Positions 13,956 to 26,243 of a stretch of DNA of 64,000 nucleotides are shown here, one piece after another. Location: the NCBI GenBank assembly GCA_964057225.1, contig OZ059899.1, positions 16,748,501 to 16,812,500 on the forward strand, read 5' to 3'. This DNA comes from Auanema rhodensis (taxonomy: Eukaryota; Nematoda; Chromadorea; Rhabditida; Rhabditidae). How positions within the stretch are numbered: position 1 is the first letter of the stretch; the number at the start of each line of letters is the position of its first letter. The position numbers and the translations under genes were made by a program. The notes under the pieces are model-generated. The model was not told where the DNA came from. It saw only the letters and a list, made by a program, of their open reading frames with translations, and searched no databases.

Positions 13956-16480
13956 AGATTCTACACATCTGAATACCCAACTTAGGATTATTTATTTTTC
14001 ATTATAGTTGATGATTTTTGAGAAAAAGTGACAATCACCGGACACAACGTGCCTACAGCCTGAACTTTTTTGTGAACAAATCTTTTGGATGGGGTTGAGA
14101 TAAACTTTTTTTCCGGAAAACAAAGAAGTCACAGCCAAATCACACCAAATAATTCAGATTCTACACGTCTGAATACCCAACTGAGGATTATTTACTTTTC
14201 ATTATAGTTGATGATTTTTGGGAAAAATTGACAATCACCGGACACAACGTGCCTACAGCCTGAACTTTTTTGTGAACAAATCTTGTGGATGGGGTTGATA
14301 TAAACTTTTTTTCCGGAAAACTGAGAAGTCACAGCCGAATCTTACTTGGAATATCAGATTCTACACATCTGAATACCCAACTAAGGATTATTTACTTTTC
14401 ATTATAGTTGATGATTTTTGGGAAAAATTGACAATCACCGGACACAACGTGCCTACAGCCTGAACTTTTTTGTGAACAAATCTTGTGGATGGGGTTGATA
14501 TAAACTTTTTTTCCGGAAAACTGAGAAGTCACAGCCGAATCTTACTTGGAATATCAGATTCTACACATCTGAATACCCAACTAAGGATTATTTACTTTTC
14601 ATTATAGTTGATGATTTTTGAGAAAAAGTGACAATCACCGGACACAACGTGCCTACAGCCTGAACTTTTTTGTGAACAAATCTTTTGGATGGGGTTGATA
14701 TAAACCTTTTTTCCGAAAAACTGAGAAGTTACAGCCGAATCTTACTCGGAATATCAGATTCTACACATCTGAATACTCAACTTAAGATTATTTATTTTTC
14801 ATTATAGTTGATGATTTTTGAGAAAAAGTGACAATCACCGGACACAACGTGCCTACAGCCTGAACTTTTTTGTGAACAAATCTTTTGGATGGGGTTGATA
14901 TAAACCTTTTTTCCGAAAAACTGAGAAGTCACAGCCGAATCTTACTTGGAATATCAGATTCTACACATCTGAATACCCAACTAAGGATTATTTACTTTTC
15001 ATTATAGTTGATGATTTTTGAGAAAAAGTGACAATCACCGGACACAACGTGCCTACAGCCTGAACTTTTTTGTGAACAAATCTTTTGGATGGGGTTGATA
15101 TAAACTTTTTTTCCGGAAAACTGAGAAGTCACAGCCGAATCTTACTTGGAATATCAGATTCTACACATCTGAATACCCAACTTAGGATTATTTATTTTTC
15201 ATTATAGTTGATGATTTTTGAGAAAAAGTGACAATCACCGGACACAACGTGCCTACAGCCTGAACTTTTTTGTGAACAAATCTTTTGGATGGGGTTGAGA
15301 TAAACTTTTTTTCCGGAAAACAAAGAAGTCACAGCCAAATCACACCAAATAATTCAGATTCTACACGTCTGAATACCCAACTGAGGATTATTTACTTTTC
15401 ATTATAGTTGATGATTTTTGGGAAAAATTGACAATCACCGGACACAACGTGCCTACAGCCTGAACTTTTTTGTGAACAAATCTTGTGGATGGGGTTGATA
15501 TAAACTTTTTTTCCGGAAAACTGAGAAGTCACAGCCGAATCTTACTTGGAATATCAGATTCTACACATCTGAATACCCAACTAAGGATTATTTACTTTTC
15601 ATTATAGTTGATGATTTTTGGGAAAAATTGACAATCACCGGACACAACGTGCCTACAGCCTGAACTTTTTTGTGAACAAATCTTGTGGATGGGGTTGATA
15701 TAAACTTTTTTTCCGGAAAACTGAGAAGTCACAGCCGAATCTTACTTGGAATATCAGATTCTACACATCTGAATACCCAACTAAGGATTATTTACTTTTC
15801 ATTATAGTTGATGATTTTTGAGAAAAAGTGACAATCACCGGACACAACGTGCCTACAGCCTGAACTTTTTTGTGAACAAATCTTTTGGATGGGGTTGATA
15901 TAAACCTTTTTTCCGAAAAACTGAGAAGTTACAGCCGAATCTTACTCGGAATATCAGATTCTACACATCTGAATACTCAACTTAAGATTATTTTTTTTAC
16001 ATTATAGTTGATGATTTTTGAGAAAAATTGACAATCACCGGACACAACGTGCCTACAGGCTGAACTTTTTTGTGAACAAATCTTGTGGATGGGGTTGAGA
16101 TAAACCTTTTTTCCGAAAAACTGAGAAGTTACAGCCGAATCTTACTCGGAATATCAGATTCTACACATCTGAATACCCAATTTAAGATTATTTACTTTTC
16201 ATTATAGTTGATGATTTTTGAGAAAAATTGACAATCACCGGACACAACGTGCCTACAGCCTGAACTTTTTTGTGAACAAATCTTGTGGATGGGGTTGATA
16301 TAAACCTTTTTTCCGAAAAACTGAGAAGTTACAGCCGAATCTTACTCGGAATATCAGATTCTACACATCTGAATACCCAACCTAAGATTATTTATTTTTC
16401 ATTATAGTTGATGATTTTTGAGAAAAAGTGACAATCACCGGACACAACGTGCCTACAGCCTGAACTTTTTTGTGAACAAA
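13956..16480. repeat. mosaic of 1.2-kb and 2.6-kb satellite duplications
   Basis: A block marked by 'ggaaaacaaagaagtc' and 'ctacacgtctgaatacc' recurs every 1200 bp (about 13956-14791 and 15156-15991); the marker appears again near 17.7 kb. At 15991 the second copy switches to a sequence matching 13391 onward at 2600 bp spacing, marked by 'attttttttacatta'. The switch point looks like a recombination or conversion breakpoint inside a unit. Confidence 0.75.
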
Positions 16481-19400
16481 TCTTGTGGATGGGGTTGATA
16501 TAAACCTTTTTTCCGGAAAACTGAGAAGTCACAGCCAAATCTCACCAAGTGATTCAGATTCTACACATCTGAATACCCAACTTAAGATTATTTATTTTTC
16601 ATTATAGTTGATGATTTTTGAGAAAAATTGATAATCACCGGACACAACGTGCCTACAGCCTGAACTTTTTTGTGAACAAATCTTGTGGATGGGGTTGATA
16701 TAAACCTTTTTTCCGAAAAACTGAGAAGTTACAGCCGAATCTTACTCGGAATATCAGATTCTACACATCTGAATACCCAACTTAAGATTATTTATTTTTC
16801 ATTATAGTTGATGATTTTTGAGAAAAATTGACAATCACCGGACACAACGTGCCTACAGCCTGAACTTTTTTGTGAACAAATCTTGTGGATGGGGTTGATA
16901 TAAACCTTTTTTCCGAAAAACTGAGAAGTTACAGCCGAATCTTACTCGGAATATCAGATTCTACACATCTGAATACCCAACTTAAGATTTTTTATTTTTC
17001 ATTATAGTTGATGATTTTTGAGAAAAAGTGACAATCACCGGACACAACGTGCCTACAGCCTGAACTTTTTTGTGAACAAATCTTGTGGATGGGGTTGATA
17101 TAAACCTTTTTTCCGAAAAACTGAGAAGTTACAGCCGAATCTTACTCGGAATATCAGATTCTACACATCTGAATACCCAACTTAAGATTATTTATTTTTC
17201 ATTATAGTTGATGATTTTTGAGAAAAATTGACAATCACCGGACACAACGTGCCTACAGCCTGAACTTTTTTGTGAACAAATCTTGTGGATGGGGTTGATA
17301 TAAACCTTTTTTCCGAAAAACTGAGAAGTTACAGCCGAATCTTACTCGGAATATCAGATTCTACACATCTGAATACCCAACTTAAGATTATTTATTTTTC
17401 ATTATAGTTGATGATTTTTGAGAAAAAGTGACAATCACCGGACACAACGTGCCTACAGCCTGAACTTTTTTGTGAACAAATCTTGTGGATGGGGTTGATA
17501 TAAACCTTTTTTCCGAAAAACTGAGAAGTTACAGCCGAATCTTACTCGGAATATCAGATTCTACACATCTGAATACCCAACTTAAGATTATTTACTTTTC
17601 ATTATAGTTGATGATTTTTGGGAAAAATTGACAATCACCGGACACAACGTGCCTACAGCCTGAACTTTTTTGTGAACAAATCTTTTGGATGGGGTTGAGA
17701 TAAACTTTTTTTCCGGAAAACAAAGAAGTCACAGCCAAATCACACCAAATAATTCAGATTCTACACGTCTGAATACCCAACTGAGGATTATTTACTTTTC
17801 ATTATAGTTGATGATTTTTGGGAAAAATTGACAATCACCGGACACAACGTGCCTACAGCCTGAACTTTTTTGTGAACAAATCTTGTGGATGGGGTTGATA
17901 TAAACTTTTTTTCCGGAAAACTGAGAAGTCACAGCGAAATCACACCAAGTAATTCAGATTCTACACATCTGAATACCCAACTTAAGATTATTTACTTTTC
18001 ATTATAGTTGATGATTTTTGAGAAAAATTGACAATCACCGGACACAACGTGCCTACAGCCTGAACTTTTTTGTGAACAAATCTTTTGGATGGGGTTGAGA
18101 TAAACTTTTTTTCCGGAAAACAAAGAAGTCACAGCCAAATCACACCAAGTAATTCAGATTCTACACATCTGAATACCCAACTTAAGATTATTTACTTTTC
18201 ATTATAGTTGATGATTTTTGGGAAAAATTGACAATCACCGGACACAACGTGCCTACAGCCTGAACTTTTTTGTGAACAAATCTTGTGGATGGGGTTGAGA
18301 TAAACCTTTTTTCCGAAAAACTGAGAAGTTACAGCCGAATCTTACTCGGAATATCAGATTCTACACATCTGAATACCCAACTTAAGATTATTTACTTTTC
18401 ATTATAGTTGATGATTTTTGAGAAAAATTGACAATCACCGGACACAACGTGCCTACAGCCTGAACTTTTTTGTGAACAAATCTTTTGGATGGGGTTGAGA
18501 TAAACTTTTTTTCCGGAAAACAAAGAAGTCACAGCCAAATCACACCAAGTAATTCAGATTCTACACATCTGAATACCCAACTTAGGATTATTTATTTTTC
18601 ATTATAGTTGATGATTTTTGAGAAAAATTGACAATCACCGGACACAACGTGCCTACAGCCTGAACTTTTTTGTGAACAAATCTTTTGGATGGGGTTGAGA
18701 TAAACTTTTTTTCCGGAAAACTGAGAAGTCACAGCGAAATCACACCAAGTAATTCAGATTCTACACATCTGAATACCCAACTTAGGATTATTTATTTTTC
18801 ATTATAGTTGATGATTTTTGAGAAAAAGTGACAATCACCGGACACAACGTGCCTACAGCCTGAACTTTTTTGTGAACAAATCTTTTGGATGGGGTTGAGA
18901 TAAACTTTTTTTCCGGAAAACTGAGAAGTCACAGCGAAATCACACCAAGTAATTCAGATTCTACACATCTGAATACCCAACTTAGGATTATTTATTTTTC
19001 ATTATAGTTGATGATTTTTGAGAAAAAGTGACAATCACCGGACACAACGTGCCTACAGCCTGAACTTTTTTGTGAACAAATCTTTTGGAAGGGGTTGAGA
19101 TAAACTTTTTTTCCGGAAAACTGAGAAGTCACAGCGAAATCACACCAAGTAATTCAGATTCTACACATCTGAATACCCAACTTAGGATAATTTACTTTTC
19201 ATTATAGTTGATGATTTTTGAGAAAAAGTGACAATCACCGGACACAACGTGCCTACAGCCTGAACTTTTTTGTGAACAAATCTTTTGGATGGGGTTGAGA
19301 TAAACTTTTTTTCCGGAAAACTGAGAAGTCACAGCGAAATCACACCAAGTAATTCAGATTCTACACATCTGAATACCCAACTTAGGATTATTTATTTTTC

Positions 19401-22400
19401 ATTATAGTTGATGATTTTTGAGAAAAAGTGACAATCACCGGACACAACGTGCCTACAGCCTGAACTTTTTTGTGAACAAATCTTTTGGATGGGGTTGAGA
19501 TAAACTTTTTTTCCGGAAAACAAAGAAGTCACAGCCAAATCACACCAAGTAATTCAGATTCTACACATCTGAATACCCAACTTAGGATTATTTATTTTTC
19601 ATTATAGTTGATGATTTTTGAGAAAAATTGACAATCACCGGACACAACGTGCCTACAGCCTGAACTTTTTTGTGAACAAATCTTTTGGATGGGGTTGAGA
19701 TAAACTTTTTTTCCGGAAAACAAAGAAGTCACAGCCAAATCACACCAAGTAATTCAGATTCTACACATCTGAATACCCAACTTAGGATTATTTATTTTTC
19801 ATTATAGTTGATGATTTTTGAGAAAAAGTGACAATCACCGGACACAACGTGCCTACAGCCTGAACTTTTTTGTGAACAAATCTTTTGGATGGGGTTGAGA
19901 TAAACTTTTTTTCCGGAAAACAAAGAAGTCACAGCCAAATCACACCAAGTAATTCAGATTCTACACATCTGAATACCCAACTTAGGATTATTTATTTTTC
20001 ATTATAGTTGATGATTTTTGAGAAAAATTGACAATCACCGGACACAACGTGCCTACAGCCTGAACTTTTTTGTGAACAAATCTTTTGGATGGGGTTGAGA
20101 TAAACTTTTTTTCCGGAAAACAAAGAAGTCACAGCCAAATCACACCAAGTAATTCAAATTCTACACATCTGAATACCCAACTTAAGATTATTTATTTTTC
20201 ATTATAGTTGATGATTTTTGGGAAAAATTGACAATCACCGGACACAACGTGCCTACAGCCTGAATTTTTTTGTGAACAAATCTTGTGGATGGGGTTGATC
20301 TAAACCTTTTTTCCGGAAAACTGAGAAGTCACAGCCGAATCTTACTTGGAATATCAGATTCTACACATCTGAATACCCAACTTAGGATAATTTACTTTTC
20401 ATTATAGTTGATGATTTTTGAGAAAAATTGAAAATCACCGGACACAACGTGCCTACAGCCTGAACTTTTTTGTGAACAAATCTTGTGGATGGGGTTGATC
20501 TAAACCTTTTTTCCGGAAAACTGAGAAGTCACAGCCGAATCTTACTTGGAATATCAGATTCTACACATCTGAATACCCAACTTAGGATTATTTACTTTTC
20601 ATTATAGTTGATGATTTTTGAGAAAAATTGACAATCACCGGACACAACGTGCCTACAGCCTGAACTTTTTTGTTAACAAATCTTGTGGATGGGGTTGAGA
20701 TAAACCTTTTTTCCGGAAAACTGAGAAGTCACAGCCGAATCTTACTTGGAATATCAGATTCTACACAACTGAATACCCAACCTAGAATTATTTATTTTTC
20801 ATTATAGTTGATGATTTTTGAGAAAAAGTGACAATCACCGGACACAACGTGCCTACAGCCTGAACTTTTTTGTGAACAAATCTTGTGGATGGGGTTGATC
20901 TAAACCTTTTTTCCGGAAAACTGAGAAGTCACAGCCGAATCTTACTTGGAATATCAGATTCTACACAACTGAATACCCAACCTAGAATTATTTATTTTTC
21001 ATTATAGTTGATGATTTTTGAGAAAAAGTGACAATCACCGGACACAACGTGCCTACAGCCTGAACTTTTTTGTGAACAAATCTTGTGGATGGGGTTGATC
21101 TAAACCTTTTTTCCGGAAAACTGAGAAGTCACAGCCGAATCTTACTTGGAATATCAGATTCTACACAACTGAATACCCAACCTAGAATTATTTATTTTTC
21201 ATTATAGTTGATGATTTTTGAGAAAAAGTGACAATCACCGGACACAACGTGCCTACAGCCTGAACTTTTTTGTGAACAAATCTTGTGGATGGGGTTGATC
21301 TAAACCTTTTTTCCGGAAAACTGAGAAGTCACAGCCGAATCTTACTTGGAATATCAGATTCTACACAACTGAATACCCAACCTAGAATTATTTATTTTTC
21401 ATTATAGTTGATGATTTTTGAGAAAAAGGAACATTCACCGAGCACAACGTGCCTACAGCCTGAACTTTTTTGTGAACAAATCTTGTGGATGGGGTTGATC
21501 TAAACCTTTTTTCCGGAAAACTGAGAAGTCACAGCCGAATCTTACTTGGAATATCAGATTCTACACAACTGAATACCCAACCTAGAATTATTTATTTTTC
21601 ATTATAGTTGATGATTTTTGAGAAAAAGTGACAATCACCGGACACAACGTGCCTACAGCCTGAACTTTTTTGTGAACAAATCTTGTGGATGGGGTTGATA
21701 TAAACTTTTTTTCCGGAAAACTGAGAAGTCACAGCCGAATCTTACTTGGAATATCAGATTCTACACATCTGAATACCCAGCTAAGGATTATTTACTTTTC
21801 ATTATAGTTGATGATTTTTGAGAAAAAGTGACAATCACCGGACACAACGTGCCTACAGCCTGAACTTTTTTGTGAACAAATCTTGTGGATGGGGTTGAGA
21901 TAAACCTTTTTTCCGAAAAACTGAGAAGTTACAGCCGAATCTTACTCGGAATATCAGATTCTACCCATCTGAATACCCAACTTAAGATTATTTATTTTTC
22001 ATTATAGTTGATGATTTTTGAGAAAAAGTGACAATCACCGGACACAACGTGCCTACAGCCTGAACTTTTTTGTGAACAAATCTTTTGGATGGGGTTGAGA
22101 TAAACTTTTTTTCCGGAAAACTAAGAAGTCACAGCCAAATCACACCAAGTAATTCAGATTCTACACATCTGAATACTCCACTTAGGACTATTTAGTTTTC
22201 ATTATAGTTGATGATTTTTGAGAAAAATTGACAATCACCGGACACCACGTGCCTACAGCCTGAACTTTTTTGTGAACAAATCTTGTGGATGAGGTTGATA
22301 TAAACTTTTTTTCCGGAAAACTAAGAAGTCACAGCCAAATCACACCAAGTAATTCAGATTCTACACATCTGAATACCCAACTTAAGATTATTTATTTTTC

Positions 22401-25400
22401 ATTATAGTTGATGATTTTTGAGAAAAAGTGACAATCACCGGACACCACGTGCCTACAGCCTGAACTTTTTTGTGAACAAATCTTGTGGATGAGGTTGAGA
22501 TAAACCTTTTTTCCGAAAAACTGAGAAGTTACAGCCGAATCTTACTCGGAATATCAGATTCTACCCATCTGAATACCCAACTTAAGATTATTTATTTTTC
22601 ATTATAGTTGATGATTTTTGAGAAAAAGTGACAATCACCGGACACAACGTGCCTACAGCCTGAACTTTTTTGTGAACAAATCTTTTGGATGGGGTTGAGA
22701 TAAACTTTTTTTCCGGAAAACTAAGAAGTCACAGCCAAATCACACCAAGTAATTCAGATTTTACACATCTGAATACTCCACTTAGGACTATTTAGTTTTC
22801 ATTATAGTTGATGATTTTTGAGAAAAATTGACAATCACCGGACACCACGTGCCTACAGCCTGAACTTTTTTGTGAACAAATCTTGTGGATGAGGTTGATA
22901 TAAACTTTTTTTCCGGAAAACTAAGAAGTCACAGCCAAATCACACCAAGTAATTCAGATTCTACACATCTGAATACCCAACTTAAGATTATTTATTTTTC
23001 ATTATAGTTGATGATTTTTGAGAAAAAGTGACAATCACCGGACACCACGTGCCTACAGCCTGAACTTTTTTGTGAACAAATCTTGTGGATGAGGTTGATA
23101 TAAACTTTTTTTCCGGAAAACTAAGAAGTCACAGCCAAATCACACCAAGTAATTCAGATTCTACACATCTGAATACCCAACTTAGGATTATTTATTTTTC
23201 ATTATAGTTGATGATTTTTGAGAAAAATTGACAATCACCGGACACCACGTGCCTACAGCCTGAACTTTTTTGTGAACAAATCTTGTGGATGAGGTTGATA
23301 TAAACTTTTTTTCCGGAAAACTAAGAAGTCACAGCCAAATCACACCGAGTAATTCAGATTCTACACATCTGAATACCCAACTTAGGATTATTTATTTTTC
23401 ATTATCGTCGATGATTTTTGAGAAAAAGGAACATTCACCGGACACAACGTGCCTACAGCCTGAACTTTTTTGTGAACAAATCTTGTGGATGGGGATGATA
23501 TAAACTTTTTTTTCGAAAAACTGAGAAGTGACAGCCAAATCACACCAAGTAATTCAGATTTTACACATCTGAATACCCAACATAGGATTATTTATTTTTC
23601 ATTATCGTTGATGATTTTTGAGAAAAAGGAACATTCACCGGGCACAACGTGCCTACAGCCTGAACTTTTTTGTAAACAAATCTTGTGGATGGGGATGATA
23701 TAAACTTTTTTTTCGAAAAACTGAGAAGTGACAGCCAAATCACACCAAGTAATTCAGATTTTACACATCTGAATACCCAACATAGGATTATTTATTTTTC
23801 ATTATAGTTGATGATTTTTGAGAAAAATTGACAATCACCGGACACAACGTGCCTACAGCCTGAACTTTTTTGTGAACAAATCTTGTGGATGGGGTTGATA
23901 TAAACTTTTTTACCGGAAAACTAAGAAGTCACAGCCAAATCACACCAAGTAATTCAGATTCTACACATCTGAATACCCAACTTAGGATTATTTATTTTTC
24001 ATTATCGTTGATGATTTTTGAGAAAAAGGAACATTCACCGGGCACAACGTGCCTACAGCCTGAACTTTTTTGTAAACAAATCTTGTGGATGGGGATGATA
24101 TAAACTTTTTTTTCGAAAAACTGAGAAGTGACAGCCAAATCACACCAAGTAATTCAGATTTTACACATCTGAATACCCAACTTAGGATTATTTATTTTTC
24201 ATTATAGTTGATGATTTTTGAGAAAAATTGACAATCACCGGACACAACATGCCTACACCCTGAACTTTTTTGTAAACAAATCTTGTGGATGGGGATGATA
24301 TAAACTTTTTTTTCGAAAAACTGAGAAGTCACAGCCAAATCACACCAAGTAATTCAGATTCTACACATCTGAATACCCAACATAGGATTATTTATTTTTC
24401 ATTATAGTTGATGATTTTTGAGAAAAATTGACAATCACCGGACACAACGTGCCTACAGCCTGAACTTTTTTGTAAACAAATCTTGTGGATGGGGATGATA
24501 TAAACTTTTTTTTCGAAAAACTGAGAAGTCACAGCCAAATCACACCAAGTAATTCAGATTCTACACATCTGAATACCCAACATAGGATTATTTATTTTTC
24601 ATTATAGTTGATGATTTTTGAGAAAAATTGACAATCACCGGACACAACGTGCCTACAGCCTGAACTTTTTTGTGAACAAATCTTGTGGATGAGGTTGATA
24701 TAAACTTTTTTTCCGGAAAACTAAGAAGTCACAGCCAAATCACACCAAGTAATTCAGATTCTACACATCTGAATACCCAACTTAAGATTATTTATTTTTC
24801 ATTATAGTTGATGATTTTTGAGAAAAAGTGACAATCACCGGACACCACGTGCCTACAGCCTGAACTTTTTTGTGAACAAATCTTGTGGATGAGGTTGAGA
24901 TAAACCTTTTTTCCGAAAAACTGAGAAGTTACAGCCGAATCTTACTCGGAATATCAGATTCTACCCATCTGAATACCCAACTTAAGATTATTTATTTTTC
25001 ATTATAGTTGATGATTTTTGAGAAAAAGTGACAATCACCGGACACAACGTGCCTACAGCCTGAACTTTTTTGTGAACAAATCTTTTGGATGGGGTTGAGA
25101 TAAACTTTTTTTCCGGAAAACTAAGAAGTCACAGCCAAATCACACCAAGTAATTCAGATTCTACACATCTGAATACCCAACTTAAGATTATTTATTTTTC
25201 ATTATAGTTGATGATTTTTGAGAAAAAGTGACAATCACCGGACACCACGTGCCTACAGCCTGAACTTTTTTGTGAACAAATCTTGTGGATGAGGTTGAGA
25301 TAAACCTTTTTTCCGAAAAACTGAGAAGTCACAGCCAAATCACACCAAGTAATTCAGATTCTACACATCTGAATACCCAACTTAAGATTATTTATTTTTC

Positions 25401-25838
25401 ATTATAGTTGATGATTTTTGAGAAAAAGTGACAATCACCGGACACCACGTGCCTACAGCCTGAACTTTTTTGTAAACAAATCTTGTGGATGGGGATGATA
25501 TAAACTTTTTTTTCGAAAAACTGAGAAGTCACAGCCAAATCACACCAAGTAATTCAGATTCTACACATCTGAATACCCAACTTAAGATTATTTATTTTTC
25601 ATTATAGTTGATGATTTTTGAGAAAAATTGACAATCACCGGACACAACGTGCCTACAGCCTGAACTTTTTTGTGAACAAATCTTGTGGATGAGGTTGATA
25701 TAAACTTTTTTTCCGGAAAACTAAGAAGTCACAGCCAAATCACACCAAGTAATTCAGATTCTACACATCTGAATACCCAACTTAAGATTATTTATTTTTC
25801 ATTATAGTTGATGATTTTTGAGAAAAAGTGACAATCAC

Positions 25839-25843
25839 CGGAC
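25839..25843. other. target-site duplication, left copy
   Basis: The five bases 'cggac' directly precede the 5' LTR and are repeated directly after the 3' LTR at 36077-36081. A 5-bp duplication is usual for BEL/Pao integration. Joining the flanks across one copy recreates an ordinary satellite unit. Confidence 0.95.
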
Positions 25844-26103
25844 TGTGCTTGAGCACTCTATATTCCTAAAAAACCTTAAAAACTCTATCTTTTTCTAATA
25901 CTTCATAATTCTTTATAAATCTCTTTTAACTGATCAATATTCGTGTAAGTTGAACCTAAGGCTCTTTTTACTCATGACTCATAGGCTACTCATCCCCCAC
26001 GCATATCTCCGCAGAATAAGCATGAGATAACGTTTGCTTCTCCTCCCCCTTTTTGTATCTCTGAATTCTCTAAGTTAACATTATATCTTGCCTCTCGCGT
26101 TAG

Positions 26104-26110
26104 TATATAA
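26104..26110 (+). promoter_or_regulatory. TATA-like box of the LTR promoter
   Basis: 'tatataa' lies 75 bp before the AATAAA signal and about 140 bp before the first ATG of the polyprotein, so transcription would start around 26130-26140. The same box is at 35888-35894 in the 3' LTR. Inferred from motif and position only. Confidence 0.6.
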
Positions 26111-26178
26111 GCCGAGAGGATTCCTCAAATTCTTATGTGTCAATAGTGTAAAAGAATTTATTCTTGTTACCGTTGCAT

Positions 26179-26184
26179 AATAAA
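26179..26184 (+). promoter_or_regulatory. AATAAA signal in the LTR R/U5 region
   Basis: Canonical polyadenylation hexamer inside the LTR; its counterpart in the 3' LTR is 35963-35968. Lying downstream of the TATA-like box, it would define an R region a few tens of bases long. Its use in the 3' LTR would end the genomic RNA. Confidence 0.55.
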
Positions 26185-26243
26185 TATTCTCTCCATATTC
26201 TCTTCGATCAAGAGCACTACAAAAATCTACCACTGAACCAACT

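Larger units (their letters stand above)
1..25843. repeat. 200-bp satellite array, left part
   Basis: About 129 head-to-tail copies of an AT-rich 200-bp unit, starting inside a copy at base 1, so the array continues beyond the window. Copies differ by substitutions in a few mosaic blocks: an A form (caaatcacaccaagtaatt) or a B form (cgaatcttactcggaatat) near the unit start, 'tggatgggg' or 'tggatgagg', and 'aaaaattgacaatcacc' or 'aaaaaggaacattcacc'. Unit phase shows only these indels: one base near 1190, 72 bp at 1764/1765, and a single T lost in seven copies between 6430 and 12830. These sum to the observed net shift of 80 bp. From about 12.8 kb to 25.8 kb there is no net change of register. 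The short open frames inside are by-products of the repeat. No gene is supported. Confidence 0.98.

Noticed and set aside
1..25843. CRISPR-like array
   Set aside because: The repeats are contiguous with no unique spacers, units are 200 bp, and the setting is eukaryotic with introns and no cas genes.
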